Positions 37,054-45,453 of a stretch of DNA of 64,000 nucleotides are shown here, in pieces. The position numbers were made by a program, and so were the translations under genes. Source of the stretch: Piscinibacter sp. XHJ-5 (GTDB lineage Bacteria; Pseudomonadota; Gammaproteobacteria; Burkholderiales; Burkholderiaceae_C). The notes beneath the pieces are model-generated. The model did no database searches. It saw only the letters and a program-made list of their open reading frames with translations, and was not told where the DNA came from. Position 1 is the first letter of the stretch; every line of letters starts with the position of its first letter. The stretch is taken from positions 5,270,001-5,334,000 of the forward strand of contig NZ_CP123228.1 of assembly GCF_029855045.1 (NCBI RefSeq), given 5' to 3'.

Positions 37054-37761
37054 ATGCATCCCGTGGTCCTGAAAGGCGTGACGCGCACCTACCGGCTCGA
37101 TGCCGTCGACGTGCCCGCGCTGGTCGACATCGACCTGGTGATCCTGCCCGACCGCTTCACCGTCATCTCCGGCCCGTCGGGCAGCGGCAAGACGACGCTG
37201 CTCAACCTGATCGGCTGCATCGACCGCCCCGACCGCGGCACCATCATGGTGGGCGGCAAGCCGGTGCACACGATGAGCGACGATGCGCTGTCCGACTTTC
37301 GCGCGCGCAGGCTGGGCTTCGTGTTCCAGAACTTCAACCTGCTGCCGGTGCTGACGGCCTACGAGAACGTCGAGTACCCGCTGCTGCTGGCCCGGATGCC
37401 GAAGGACCGGCGCGAGGCGCGCGTGCGCAAGCTTCTCGCGGCCGTTGGCCTGCAGGACTTCGCCGCCCATCGCCCGGGCCAGCTCTCGGGCGGCCAGCGC
37501 CAGCGCGTGGCGGTGGCGCGCGCGCTGGCGCGGCGGCCGCAACTGGTGCTCGCCGACGAGCCGACCGCCAACCTCGACAGCAAGACCGGCACCGAGATCA
37601 TCGAGCTGATGCGCCGCATGCAGCAGGAGCACCATGTGTCCTTCGTCTTCTCCTCGCACGACCCCAAGGTGCTCGAGGCGGCCGACGACGCGGTGCACAT
37701 CCACGACGGACGCATCACCGCCATCGAGCGGCGCGATGCGCCGCAGGAGGCGGGTGAGTGA
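37054..37761 (+). CDS. LolD/MacB-type ABC transporter ATP-binding protein
   Basis: 235 residues. Walker A GPSGSGKTT, signature LSGGQRQR, Walker B LVLADEPTAN and the switch SSHDPKVLEAA are intact, and the sequence is that of the MacB/LolD/FtsE group that powers FtsX-type permeases. Its stop overlaps the permease's GTG start (GTGA), so the two products should be made in equal amount. It is the first gene of an apparent four-gene envelope module. Confidence 0.93.
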   Translation: MHPVVLKGVTRTYRLDAVDVPALVDIDLVILPDRFTVISGPSGSGKTTLLNLIGCIDRPDRGTIMVGGKPVHTMSDDALSDFRARRLGFVFQNFNLLPVLTAYENVEYPLLLARMPKDRREARVRKLLAAVGLQDFAAHRPGQLSGGQRQRVAVARALARRPQLVLADEPTANLDSKTGTEIIELMRRMQQEHHVSFVFSSHDPKVLEAADDAVHIHDGRITAIERRDAPQEAGE

Positions 37762-39158
37762 GGACGCTGTCGCTGGCCCTGCGCAACCTGCTGCGCAACC
37801 GCCGCCGTTCGCTGATGACGCTGTTCGCGATGGTGATCGGCCTGGTCGCCGTGCTGCTGTTCGGCGGCTACATCCGCGACATCAACTACGCGCTGCAATC
37901 GGACTTCGTGCGCCTCACCGGCCATCTGCAGATCCAGCACAAGAACTACTTCCTGTACGGCAGCGGCAATCCGGCAGCCTACGGCATCCGCGACTACGAG
38001 CGACTGATCGCGCTGGTGAAGAAGGATCCGGTGCTCGCACCGATGGTCCTGGTGGCGACGCCGACGCTGCAGTTCGGCGGCATCGCCGGCAACTTCGCGG
38101 CCGGCGTGTCGCGCACGATCTATGCGAGCGGCACCATCGCCGAGGACCAGAACCGCATGCGGCAGTGGAACGCCTACGGGCTGCGCATGCTGTCGCGCCC
38201 GCTGACGCTGGCCGGCACGCCGCCGGACAGCGCGGTCATCGGCACCGGCGTTGCGCGAGTGTTGCAGCTGTGCGGGCCGCTGAAGGTGCCGAACTGCGTG
38301 TCCGCGCCGGCGGCCGGCGCGCCGGCCCAGGCCGCCGCGCTGCCGGACGACATCGCCGCGCTCGCTGCGGGCCAAGCCGCGCCGGCCGCCGCGTCCGCCG
38401 CGTCGGCGCCGGCGCGCATCGAGATCCTGGCCACCAACGTGCACGGCGCGCCCAACGTGGCGGCGGTGAACGTGCTGCGCGCGGAGTTCCAGGGCATCAA
38501 GGAGCTCGACGAGGTCTACGTCGCGCTCCACCTCGCGCAGGCGCAGAAGCTGATCTTCGGCGCTGCGCAGCCGCAGGTGACCGCGATCGCGCTGCAGCTG
38601 CATCGCACCGCCGACCTGCCCGCGGCACGCGCTCGCCTGGAGGCGCTGCTGGCGTCGACGGCGAAGGCGCAGCCGCTGGAGGTCATCGACTACGAGACGC
38701 TGAACCCGTTCTACGGCCAGACGCTGGCGATGTTCTCGGCCATCTTCGGCTTCATCTCGGTGCTGATCGGCGGCATCGTGCTGTTCACGGTGAGCAACAC
38801 CATGAGCATGGCGGTGGTCGAGCGCACTGCCGAGATCGGCACCTTGAGGGCCATCGGGCTGCGGCGCGGCGGCATCCGCACGCTGTTCGTCATCGAAGGC
38901 ATGGTGCTCGGCGTGATGGGCGCGCTGCTGGGCATCGTCGTCGCCATCCTCGCGGGCTGGGCGATCAACGCGATGGGCATCACCTGGACGCCGCCGGGCC
39001 GCATCTCGCCGGTGGCGCTGGCGGTGCGGGTGGCCAGCGAGCCGCTGATGATCATGGCGAGCACCATCGGACTCGTCATCGTGGCCGCGCTGTCGGCCAT
39101 CCTGCCGGCCGCGCGCGCCGCGCGCATGAACATCGTGGATGCCTTGCGTCATGTGTAG
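37758..39158 (+). CDS. FtsX-type ABC transporter permease (MacB/LolC-like)
   Basis: 466 residues, GTG start. One N-terminal helix (~20-40), a ~280-residue periplasmic region containing an Ala/Pro-rich low-complexity stretch (~residues 185-220), then three helices (~320-450) with the FtsX signature: FTVSNTMSMAVVERTAEIGT and LRAIGLRRGGIR. This is the mechanotransmission topology of MacB and LolCE, which push a cargo from the inner membrane or periplasm outward. It is followed by a LolA-like gene, so an envelope lipid or lipoprotein cargo is likely. Confidence 0.93.
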   Translation: MRTLSLALRNLLRNRRRSLMTLFAMVIGLVAVLLFGGYIRDINYALQSDFVRLTGHLQIQHKNYFLYGSGNPAAYGIRDYERLIALVKKDPVLAPMVLVATPTLQFGGIAGNFAAGVSRTIYASGTIAEDQNRMRQWNAYGLRMLSRPLTLAGTPPDSAVIGTGVARVLQLCGPLKVPNCVSAPAAGAPAQAAALPDDIAALAAGQAAPAAASAASAPARIEILATNVHGAPNVAAVNVLRAEFQGIKELDEVYVALHLAQAQKLIFGAAQPQVTAIALQLHRTADLPAARARLEALLASTAKAQPLEVIDYETLNPFYGQTLAMFSAIFGFISVLIGGIVLFTVSNTMSMAVVERTAEIGTLRAIGLRRGGIRTLFVIEGMVLGVMGALLGIVVAILAGWAINAMGITWTPPGRISPVALAVRVASEPLMIMASTIGLVIVAALSAILPAARAARMNIVDALRHV

Positions 39159-39186
39159 TCCACTGCCCTCACCCGGAGTCATTCCG

Positions 39187-39954
39187 ATGAATCGACGACT
39201 CTTCCTCGCCACCGCCCTGCTGCCTGCGCTGCGAGCACAGGCCGCCGAATCGCCGCAAGCCATCCTGGCCGCGAGCGATGCGGTGCGCAACCCGGCCAGG
39301 CCGTTCTCGGTGACGGTCACGCTGATCGAATACCGGCAGGGCAGGCAGACCGACAGCAACACGCTGGCGGTCTACTCCAAGGCCGACCCTGCGAGCGGGC
39401 AGTACCGCAGCCTGATCCGCTTCGTCGCGCCACAGCGCGATGCCAACAAGCTGATGCTCAAGAGCGGCAACGACCTGTGGTTCTTCGACCCCGCGAGCCA
39501 GGCGAGCATCCGGCTGTCGCCGCAGCAGCGGCTGCTCGGGCAGGCGGCCAACGGTGACGTGCTGACGGTGAACCTGGCGCGCGACTACAAGGCCCAGCTG
39601 CTGGGCACCGAGGAGACCGTGGACGGCGAGAAGGCCAGGCGCCAATGCGACAAGCTGCAGCTGGCCGCCGCCGCACCCGACGTGACCTATCACCACATCG
39701 AGATGTGGATCGAGGAAGGCTCGGCGCGGCCGGTGAAGGGACGGTTCTTCGCCGAGAGCGGACGGCTGCTGAAGACCGCGTACTACCGCAAGTTCGCGAC
39801 CCAGCTCGGCCGAGAGCGCCCGACCGAGGTCGTCATCATCGACGGGCTGGACCCGCAGTGGGTGACCGTGATGCGCTACAGCGATTACGCGTGGCGCGAC
39901 GTGCCCGATGCGTGGTTGCAGCGCGACTACCTGCCCCGCTTCAAGCCGGAGTGA
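39187..39954 (+). CDS. LolA-like outer-membrane lipoprotein-sorting protein
   Basis: 255 residues. A signal peptide (MNRRLFLATALLPALRAQAAE), then a beta-rich domain of the outer membrane lipoprotein-sorting family: YRSLIRFVAPQRDANKLML, NDLWFFDPASQASIRLSPQQ and a Trp/Tyr-rich C-end. The fold, an open half barrel, shields acyl chains in transit across the periplasm. It lies between the FtsX gene and an outer-membrane barrel gene, where it would be the carrier of that module. Confidence 0.85.
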   Translation: MNRRLFLATALLPALRAQAAESPQAILAASDAVRNPARPFSVTVTLIEYRQGRQTDSNTLAVYSKADPASGQYRSLIRFVAPQRDANKLMLKSGNDLWFFDPASQASIRLSPQQRLLGQAANGDVLTVNLARDYKAQLLGTEETVDGEKARRQCDKLQLAAAAPDVTYHHIEMWIEEGSARPVKGRFFAESGRLLKTAYYRKFATQLGRERPTEVVIIDGLDPQWVTVMRYSDYAWRDVPDAWLQRDYLPRFKPE

Positions 39955-39956
39955 CC

Positions 39957-41213
39957 ATGCCGCCACGCACTGCCCTGATCGCCTCGATGGCGCTTGCCTG
40001 CGCCGCCCCCGCTGCTGCCCAGCAGGACGACGCCGCCGCGCTCGAGCTCGCCGACAAGGCGGCCACCGAGAAGGAGGCAGCGAAGCAGCACCGCGTCTAC
40101 GTCGAAGGCGCCGGCCTGCGCGGCTGGCTGCGCGGCGGCCCGACCACGGACGTCGCGCGGGCCTCGCTCGACCTGCGCTACGACACGACCTTCGCGCCCG
40201 GATGGCGTGCCGTGCTGTCGGACCGGCTGGACCTGATCCACAGCGACGACGCGCCGCGCGAGCGCAACGTCAATGCGCTGCGCGAAGCCTACGTGAGCTG
40301 GCAGGCGCGGCCCGACGTCATCCTCGACCTCGGGCGCGTGAACATCCGCCACGGCGCCGCCTGGGGCTACAACCCGACCGACTTCTTTCGCGACGGCGCC
40401 TTGCGCTCCATCGTCTCGCCCGATCCGGCGCGGCTGCGCGAGAACCGGCTGGGCACTGTCGTGGTCCAGGGGCAGAAGCTGTGGGAACGCAGCTCGCTGT
40501 CGGCGGCGTACTCGCCCAAGCTCGAGGATCGTCCCAGCGACGCGACCACGTCGCTCGACCTCGGGTCGACCAACGCCCACCACCGCTGGCTGATCGCCGG
40601 CAGCCACCGGTTCGGCGAGCGGCTGAATCCGCAATTCCTGCTGCACGGCGGCAAGGGCAAGACGACGCAGGCCGGCCTCAACGTGTCGACCCTGATCGGC
40701 GACGCCACGGTCGCTTTCGCCGAACTGGCCGCGGGCAAGGGACCCACGCTCATCGCCGAGGCGCTCGGCAGGATCGACACCGAACGCTGGCGCCGGCGCG
40801 CGGCCTTCGGCCTGACCTACACGACGGCGTTCAATCTGTCCCTCACCGCCGAAGCCGACTTCAACAGCGCTGCGCCCGATCGGGCCCAGTGGGACGCCCT
40901 GCGCACCGCGTCGCTGGCCGATTCACTGCGCTATCTGCAGGCGGCGCAGGATCTGCAGGACCTGCCGGTGCGCCGGGCGGCCTTTCTCTACGCGACATGG
41001 CGCGACGCGCTGCTGCGGCGGCTCGACGTGTCGGGCTTCGTACGCTGGGACGCCGTGACGCACAGCCGCTCGCAGTGGCTCGAGGCGCGCTACCACTGGG
41101 ATCGCGTCGACCTGGCGCTGCAGTGGCAGAAGTACTCCGGCGATGCGGACTCGGTGTTCGGCATCGTGCCGCAGCACCGGGCAGTGGAGGTGTCGGTGCG
41201 GGTTTACTTCTGA
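39957..41213 (+). CDS. Outer-membrane beta-barrel protein
   Basis: 418 residues. Signal peptide (LIASMALACAAPAAAQQ), then a series of amphipathic strands with DLRYDTTFAPGWRAVLSDRLDLI, EAYVSWQARPDVILDLGRVNIRHG and a C-terminal strand ending in Phe (VSVRVYF), the recognition signal for outer-membrane assembly. It is only 2 bp beyond the LolA-like gene's stop. No family name is certain, but its genomic place makes it the outer-membrane end of the preceding transport module. Confidence 0.8.
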   Translation: MPPRTALIASMALACAAPAAAQQDDAAALELADKAATEKEAAKQHRVYVEGAGLRGWLRGGPTTDVARASLDLRYDTTFAPGWRAVLSDRLDLIHSDDAPRERNVNALREAYVSWQARPDVILDLGRVNIRHGAAWGYNPTDFFRDGALRSIVSPDPARLRENRLGTVVVQGQKLWERSSLSAAYSPKLEDRPSDATTSLDLGSTNAHHRWLIAGSHRFGERLNPQFLLHGGKGKTTQAGLNVSTLIGDATVAFAELAAGKGPTLIAEALGRIDTERWRRRAAFGLTYTTAFNLSLTAEADFNSAAPDRAQWDALRTASLADSLRYLQAAQDLQDLPVRRAAFLYATWRDALLRRLDVSGFVRWDAVTHSRSQWLEARYHWDRVDLALQWQKYSGDADSVFGIVPQHRAVEVSVRVYF

Positions 41214-41265
41214 GGGGTGTTTCCGGAGAAGGGTGAGACGAGACCCGAACGGAGGTCCACTGCCG

Positions 41266-41419
41266 CCGTTCGCCCTGAGCTTTGTCGAAGGGCCGCGTGA
41301 AAGTGGCACGCAGGGCTTCGACAAGCTCAGCCCGAACGGTGGGCGGCCGTTCGCCCTGAGCTTGTCGAAGGGCCGCGTGAAACCGGCACGCAGGGCTTCG
41401 ACAAGCTCAGCCCGACCGG
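41266..41419. repeat. Doubled TTCGACAAGCTCAG-type palindromic repeat
   Basis: Four arms are visible: CCGTTCGCCCTGAGCTTTGTCGAAG at 41266, its inverse (CTTCGACAAGCTCAGCCCGAACGG) at 41316, CCGTTCGCCCTGAGCTTGTCGAAG at 41347, and the inverse again at 41396. The pair repeats with an ~81-bp period, so the element has been duplicated in tandem. Only small changes separate the copies (an extra T; AA-G vs AC-CG). It fills the 238-bp gap between convergent barrel and serA genes and may end both transcripts. Confidence 0.9.
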
Positions 41420-41451
41420 AGGAGACGGCAGCCGCCTGCCGAACCTGCCCC

Positions 41452-42687
41452 TCAATACAGCACGCGGCAGCGAATCGTCCCCGGAATCGCGCACAGGTCG
41501 GCCAGCGTGCTGCTCTCGGCGCTGCTGTCCACATCGGTCACCACGTAGCCGACCTCGTCGTTGGTCCGCAGGTACTGCGCATCGATGTTGATGGCCGCCG
41601 CCGAGAATCGTTCGTTGATCTGCGCCATCACGCCGGGAATGTTGCGGTGGATGTGCAGCACCCGCGAGCGGCCGGTGTGCTCGGGCAGCGTCACCTCGGG
41701 GAAGTTCACCGACGACGCGGTCGAGCCGTTGTTGCTGTAGCGGATCAGCTTGGCCGCGACCTCGCGGCCGATGTTCTCCTGCGCTTCGGCAGTGGAGCCG
41801 CCGATGTGCGGCGTGAGCAGCACGTTGTCGAAGCGCGTCAGCGGCGACTCGAAGTGCGAGTCGTTGCCTTGCGGCTCGACCGGAAACACGTCGATCGCCG
41901 CGCCATGCAGGTGCTCGCGCTCGAGCGCATCGGTGAGCGCATCGATGTCGACCACCGTGCCGCGCGATGCATTGATCAGGTGGCTGCCGGCCTTCATGCG
42001 GGCGAGCTGGGCCGCGCCGATCATGTTCTTCGTGGCGGCTGTCTCCGGCACGTGCAGGCTCACCGTGTCGGCCGTCTCCAGCAGCGCGTCCAGCGTGGGC
42101 ACCTGGCGCGCGTTGCCCAGTGGCAGCTTGGCCTCGATGTCGTAGAAGATCACCGACATGCCGAGCTGCTCGGCCAGCACGCCGATCTGCGTGCCGATGT
42201 GCCCATACCCGACGATGCCCAGCGTCTTGCCGCGCGCCTCGTACGAGCGCGCCGCGCTCTTGACCCAGCCGTTGCGGTGCAGCACCGCGTTCTTGTGCGG
42301 GATGCCGCGCATCAGCATGATGATCTCGGCCAGCACCAGCTCGGCCACGCTGCGCGTGTTGGAGAACGGCGCGTTGAACACCGGGATGCCGCGACGCAGC
42401 GCGGCGCCCAGGTCGATCTGGTTGGTGCCTATGCAGAACGCGCCGATCGCCGTGAGCTTGGCGGCCTTCTCGATGACCGCCTCCGGCAGCAGGGTGCGCG
42501 AGCGGATGCCCAGGAAGTGCGCGTCGGCGATCTGCTCGATCAACGCATCGCCCGAAAGCGCCTTCGGCGAGGTGACGACCTGGGTGTAGCCGTCGTGCTT
42601 CAGCGTCTCGATGGCCGAGGCGTGGATTCCCTCGAGCAGCACGAACTTGAGCTTTTCCTTGGGGACGGACAGGCGGGTGGCGGTCAT
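41452..42687 (-). CDS. serA: D-3-phosphoglycerate dehydrogenase
   Basis: 411 residues, almost identical in length and layout to E. coli SerA: substrate-binding halves around a Rossmann NAD domain (GYGHIG, Gly160-Gly165), the catalytic Arg/Glu/His in INASRGTVVD, DVFPVEPQ and LTPHIGGSTAEAQ, and a C-terminal ACT domain (~residues 335-411) that binds serine for feedback inhibition. It catalyses the first step of serine biosynthesis. CGGAGA precedes the ATG. It stands alone, with an orphan binding-protein gene upstream on the same strand. Confidence 0.96.
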   Translation of the reverse strand: MTATRLSVPKEKLKFVLLEGIHASAIETLKHDGYTQVVTSPKALSGDALIEQIADAHFLGIRSRTLLPEAVIEKAAKLTAIGAFCIGTNQIDLGAALRRGIPVFNAPFSNTRSVAELVLAEIIMLMRGIPHKNAVLHRNGWVKSAARSYEARGKTLGIVGYGHIGTQIGVLAEQLGMSVIFYDIEAKLPLGNARQVPTLDALLETADTVSLHVPETAATKNMIGAAQLARMKAGSHLINASRGTVVDIDALTDALEREHLHGAAIDVFPVEPQGNDSHFESPLTRFDNVLLTPHIGGSTAEAQENIGREVAAKLIRYSNNGSTASSVNFPEVTLPEHTGRSRVLHIHRNIPGVMAQINERFSAAAINIDAQYLRTNDEVGYVVTDVDSSAESSTLADLCAIPGTIRCRVLY

Positions 42688-42750
42688 GGTGAATCTCCGG
42701 GGTTGGCCTTAGCGTAAGCGCGACGCAAACCCCGGGGGGTCACCAGGGCA

Positions 42751-43893
42751 TCACCAGGTGTCGCTGCGCGTCACGGGCTCCCACTTGCCGCCGCGGGCGC
42801 GGTAGACGCTGACGACGCCGTAGTGCTGCTCGCCATCGCCGCGAAAGCGCATGTTGTGGGTGACGGGCGCGAGCGCGTCGATGCGCTTGAGCTCGACCAG
42901 CACCTTGCCCGGATCGGCGCTGCGCGAGCGCTGCATCGCCGCGGCGAGCACGTGCACGGCGTCATACGCGTAGTGGGCGCCGTATACCGGGTCCCCCTTG
43001 AACTTCTGCTGGAACCTCGCGAGGAACTGCGGGCCGGCGACGAACTCGCGCGTCTCGATGATGGGCGAGGTGGCATACACCGCGCGGATGCCGGTCACCG
43101 CCGCCGGCAGCTTGTCGGTCTTGATGGTGTCTCCGCCGACGATCTGCATCTCGCTCATGCCGGCCGCGGCCAGCTGCTGGATGAGCGCGGCCACCTGGAA
43201 GTCCGCCAGCGTGGTCACGAACACGTCGGCGCCGGCGGCCTTGAGCTGGGGGACCAGCTTGGAGAAGTCGGTGGTCTTGTCGTCGAGGCTGGCGCGGACC
43301 GCGATGTCCTTGCCGTTCTTCTTGATCTCCGCCGCGGCCAGGTCCGCGAGGCCCTTGCCGTATGGCGTGCTGTCGTCCACCACGGCGAACTTCCTGCCGT
43401 CGATCTGCGTGGCGGCGTAGGAGCCCAGTGCCTTCGATTGCAGCGCGTCGTTGGCGACCAGGCGCAGCGTGGTCGGCAGATTGAGCTGCGTGTACTCGGG
43501 CTTGGTCGAGATCGCGAGCTGCGCGATGCCGGCCTGCGCATAGATCGGCGCGGCGGCGATGCTGACGCCGGAGTTCAGGTGGCCGACGACCGCCACCACG
43601 CCCGCGTCCACCAGCGTCTTCGCGACCGCTTCGCCGGTCTTGCTGTCGGCCTTGTCGTCGACCGCGACGATCTCGAGCTTGACGGCCTTGCCGTCGACCT
43701 TGAAGCCGCGTGCGTTGAGCTCGTCGACCGCGAGCTGCACGCCGTTCTTCATGTCGGTGCCCAGCGGCCCCAGCGGGCCCGACATCGGCTGGGCCACGCC
43801 GATCCTGACGGTGTCGGGCACGCGGCTGCATCCGACGAGGACGAGCGCCGCGGCGGCGCAGGCGCACAGAAGCAGGGAGCGAATCGGAATCAT
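42751..43893 (-). CDS. LIV-type amino acid-binding lipoprotein (orphan)
   Basis: 380 residues. The N-terminus is a lipobox (LVLVGC, Cys22), then a type I periplasmic binding fold starting VRIGVAQPMSGPLGPLGTDM; NGVQLAVDELNARG and VAVVGHLNSGVSIAAAPIYAQ are typical of the LIV-binding family. Unlike the operon at 23-28 kb, no permease or ATPase adjoins it, so it either serves another LIV system or is a sensor. The upstream gap (43894-44011) has no obvious features. Confidence 0.9.
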   Translation of the reverse strand: MIPIRSLLLCACAAAALVLVGCSRVPDTVRIGVAQPMSGPLGPLGTDMKNGVQLAVDELNARGFKVDGKAVKLEIVAVDDKADSKTGEAVAKTLVDAGVVAVVGHLNSGVSIAAAPIYAQAGIAQLAISTKPEYTQLNLPTTLRLVANDALQSKALGSYAATQIDGRKFAVVDDSTPYGKGLADLAAAEIKKNGKDIAVRASLDDKTTDFSKLVPQLKAAGADVFVTTLADFQVAALIQQLAAAGMSEMQIVGGDTIKTDKLPAAVTGIRAVYATSPIIETREFVAGPQFLARFQQKFKGDPVYGAHYAYDAVHVLAAAMQRSRSADPGKVLVELKRIDALAPVTHNMRFRGDGEQHYGVVSVYRARGGKWEPVTRSDTW

Positions 43894-44011
43894 GAGAGCG
43901 GGCTGGAGTTGAGAAAGTGCGCGAGTATGGGCAGCCCGCGGCCGCTTCCGGCTCGGGCTTGCGCCGAAAGTCGTGACCTTTGTCGGGCAAACGGGCGATT
44001 CGTCGAGCCGT

Positions 44012-44413
44012 TCAGCGGTGATCCGGCCCCCACTGCGGATACACGGGAAGGTCCGCGCCGTGCGCCAGCCACGGCACGTCGTGAGAGCCCCAGATGCGGC
44101 TTTGCGGCGTCTGGCCGGGATCGTCGTCGAGGGTGGCCACGCGCAGCACGAACAGCCCGCTGTCCGCACGCTGCGCCACCATCTGGCTGCCGCACCGACT
44201 GCAGAAGTACCGTCGCTTGCCCGGCGACGACTCGAACGAGCTGAGCAGCTCGGCCCCGCTCAGCCACTTGAAGTGCTCCTGCCTGACCGACGCCGACGTG
44301 TTGAACGCTGCCGAGTGAGCCTTGCGGCAGGTCCGGCACGCGCAGTGCCGGATCGGCGAGTCGAGCTGTGACGCCTCGTAGGTGATCGTTCCGCACAGGC
44401 AGCTTCCGCGCAT
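44012..44413 (-). CDS. GFA-family (glutathione-dependent formaldehyde-activating enzyme-like) protein
   Basis: 133 residues. Zinc-binding cysteines are arranged as in the GFA family: Cys5/Cys7 (CLCG), Cys24/Cys26/Cys29 (CACRTC), and Cys71/Cys74 (CSRC). GGAGGAG lies 8 bp from the ATG at 44413. GFA was named for speeding the reaction of formaldehyde with glutathione, though many members have other or unknown roles. It is divergent from the GloB-like gene. Confidence 0.9.
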   Translation of the reverse strand: MRGSCLCGTITYEASQLDSPIRHCACRTCRKAHSAAFNTSASVRQEHFKWLSGAELLSSFESSPGKRRYFCSRCGSQMVAQRADSGLFVLRVATLDDDPGQTPQSRIWGSHDVPWLAHGADLPVYPQWGPDHR

Positions 44414-44541
44414 GTGTGTTCTCCTCCATTCGAAAGTGGTGTGAAAGCGTGAGGGCACGCGCAGTGTGAACCAGCCGATCCCATCTCCGTGGCGCTGTGG
44501 CACAACATGACGTCGCCAGCCCGCCACCCGATGCGACTTCC

Positions 44542-44547
44542 TACAAT
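44542..44547 (+). promoter_or_regulatory. Candidate -10 box of the GloB-like gene
   Basis: TACAAT, 26 bp before the ATG at 44574, a good sigma-70 -10 hexamer. No convincing -35 is seen. Confidence 0.35.
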
Positions 44548-44573
44548 CGCCTCCCCGCCCCCTGGAGCCCACG

Positions 44574-45365
44574 ATGATCGTCGAGCGAATCTGGACCGGA
44601 AACTCCCTGCGGAACTTCAACTACCTCGTGGCCTGCCCCGAGACCGGCGAGGCGCTGGCCATCGACCCGGTGGACCACGAGAAGTGCTTGTCGACCGCCA
44701 AGGTGCGCGGCTGGCACATCACGCAGCTGCTCAACACGCACGAGCACCACGACCACACCGCCGGCAACGCCGCGGTGGTGGCAGCCACCGGCGCCAAGGT
44801 GATCGCGCATCACCGCGCCGGCAGCCGCATTCCCGGCGTCGACCGCGGCGTCGCGGCGGGCGACCTGATCAGGGTGGGCAAGACCGTCGAGCTGGAGTGC
44901 ATGGACACGCCGGGCCACACCATGTGCCACATCTGCCTGCGCTCGCACACCGACCAGCCGGCGCTGCTTTCCGGCGACACGCTGTTCAATGCCGGCGCGG
45001 GCAACTGCCACCACGGCGGCGACCCGGTCGCGCTGTACGGCACCTTCGTGAGCCAGCTCGCCACGCTGCCCGACGACACGCTCGTCTATCCCGGCCACGA
45101 CTACATCGAGAACAACCTGCGCTTCACGCTGTCCCGCGAGCCGGACAACGCCGCGGCCCAGGCCATGCTGCCCCAGGTGACCGGGCACGACCCCGCGACC
45201 TCGGTCGTCACCACGCTGGCGCAGGAAAAGCAGTTCAACACCTTCTTCCGTCTCGCGAGTCCCGCCGTCATCGCCAAGCTGCGGGAAAGCTTTCCCGACC
45301 TGCCGGAACGGCCCGATCCGATGACGGTGTTCGTCAAGCTGCGGGAGTTGCGCAACAGCTGGTGA
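44574..45365 (+). CDS. Hydroxyacylglutathione-hydrolase-like MBL protein (GloB-type)
   Basis: 263 residues. The zinc motif is His56-x-His58-x-Asp60-His61 (NTHEHHDHT), with TPGHTMCH, LSGDTLFNAGAGNC and VYPGHDYIENN after it, as in glyoxalase II. The last ~60 residues differ from the human enzyme, and the family includes detox hydrolases for thioesters such as S-lactoylglutathione. The paired divergent GFA gene suggests a link to glutathione and aldehyde chemistry. A CTGGAG site precedes the ATG. Confidence 0.88.
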   Translation: MIVERIWTGNSLRNFNYLVACPETGEALAIDPVDHEKCLSTAKVRGWHITQLLNTHEHHDHTAGNAAVVAATGAKVIAHHRAGSRIPGVDRGVAAGDLIRVGKTVELECMDTPGHTMCHICLRSHTDQPALLSGDTLFNAGAGNCHHGGDPVALYGTFVSQLATLPDDTLVYPGHDYIENNLRFTLSREPDNAAAQAMLPQVTGHDPATSVVTTLAQEKQFNTFFRLASPAVIAKLRESFPDLPERPDPMTVFVKLRELRNSW

Positions 45366-45453
45366 CGCGGCGCGCCTGGCGCAGTCCTCGTTCAGCAACT
45401 AATCTGCAAGCGGGCCGCCGATCCCCGGCAGCCGCGATGGAGGGAGGTGGGTC

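Noticed and set aside
41266..41419. CRISPR-like look of the doubled repeat
   Set aside because: The units are long inverted repeats with no spacers of fixed length between identical short repeats, and there is no cas gene.
42751..43893. Part of the LIV operon at 23-28 kb
   Set aside because: It is 15 kb away and lipid-anchored, unlike that operon's own soluble binding protein.
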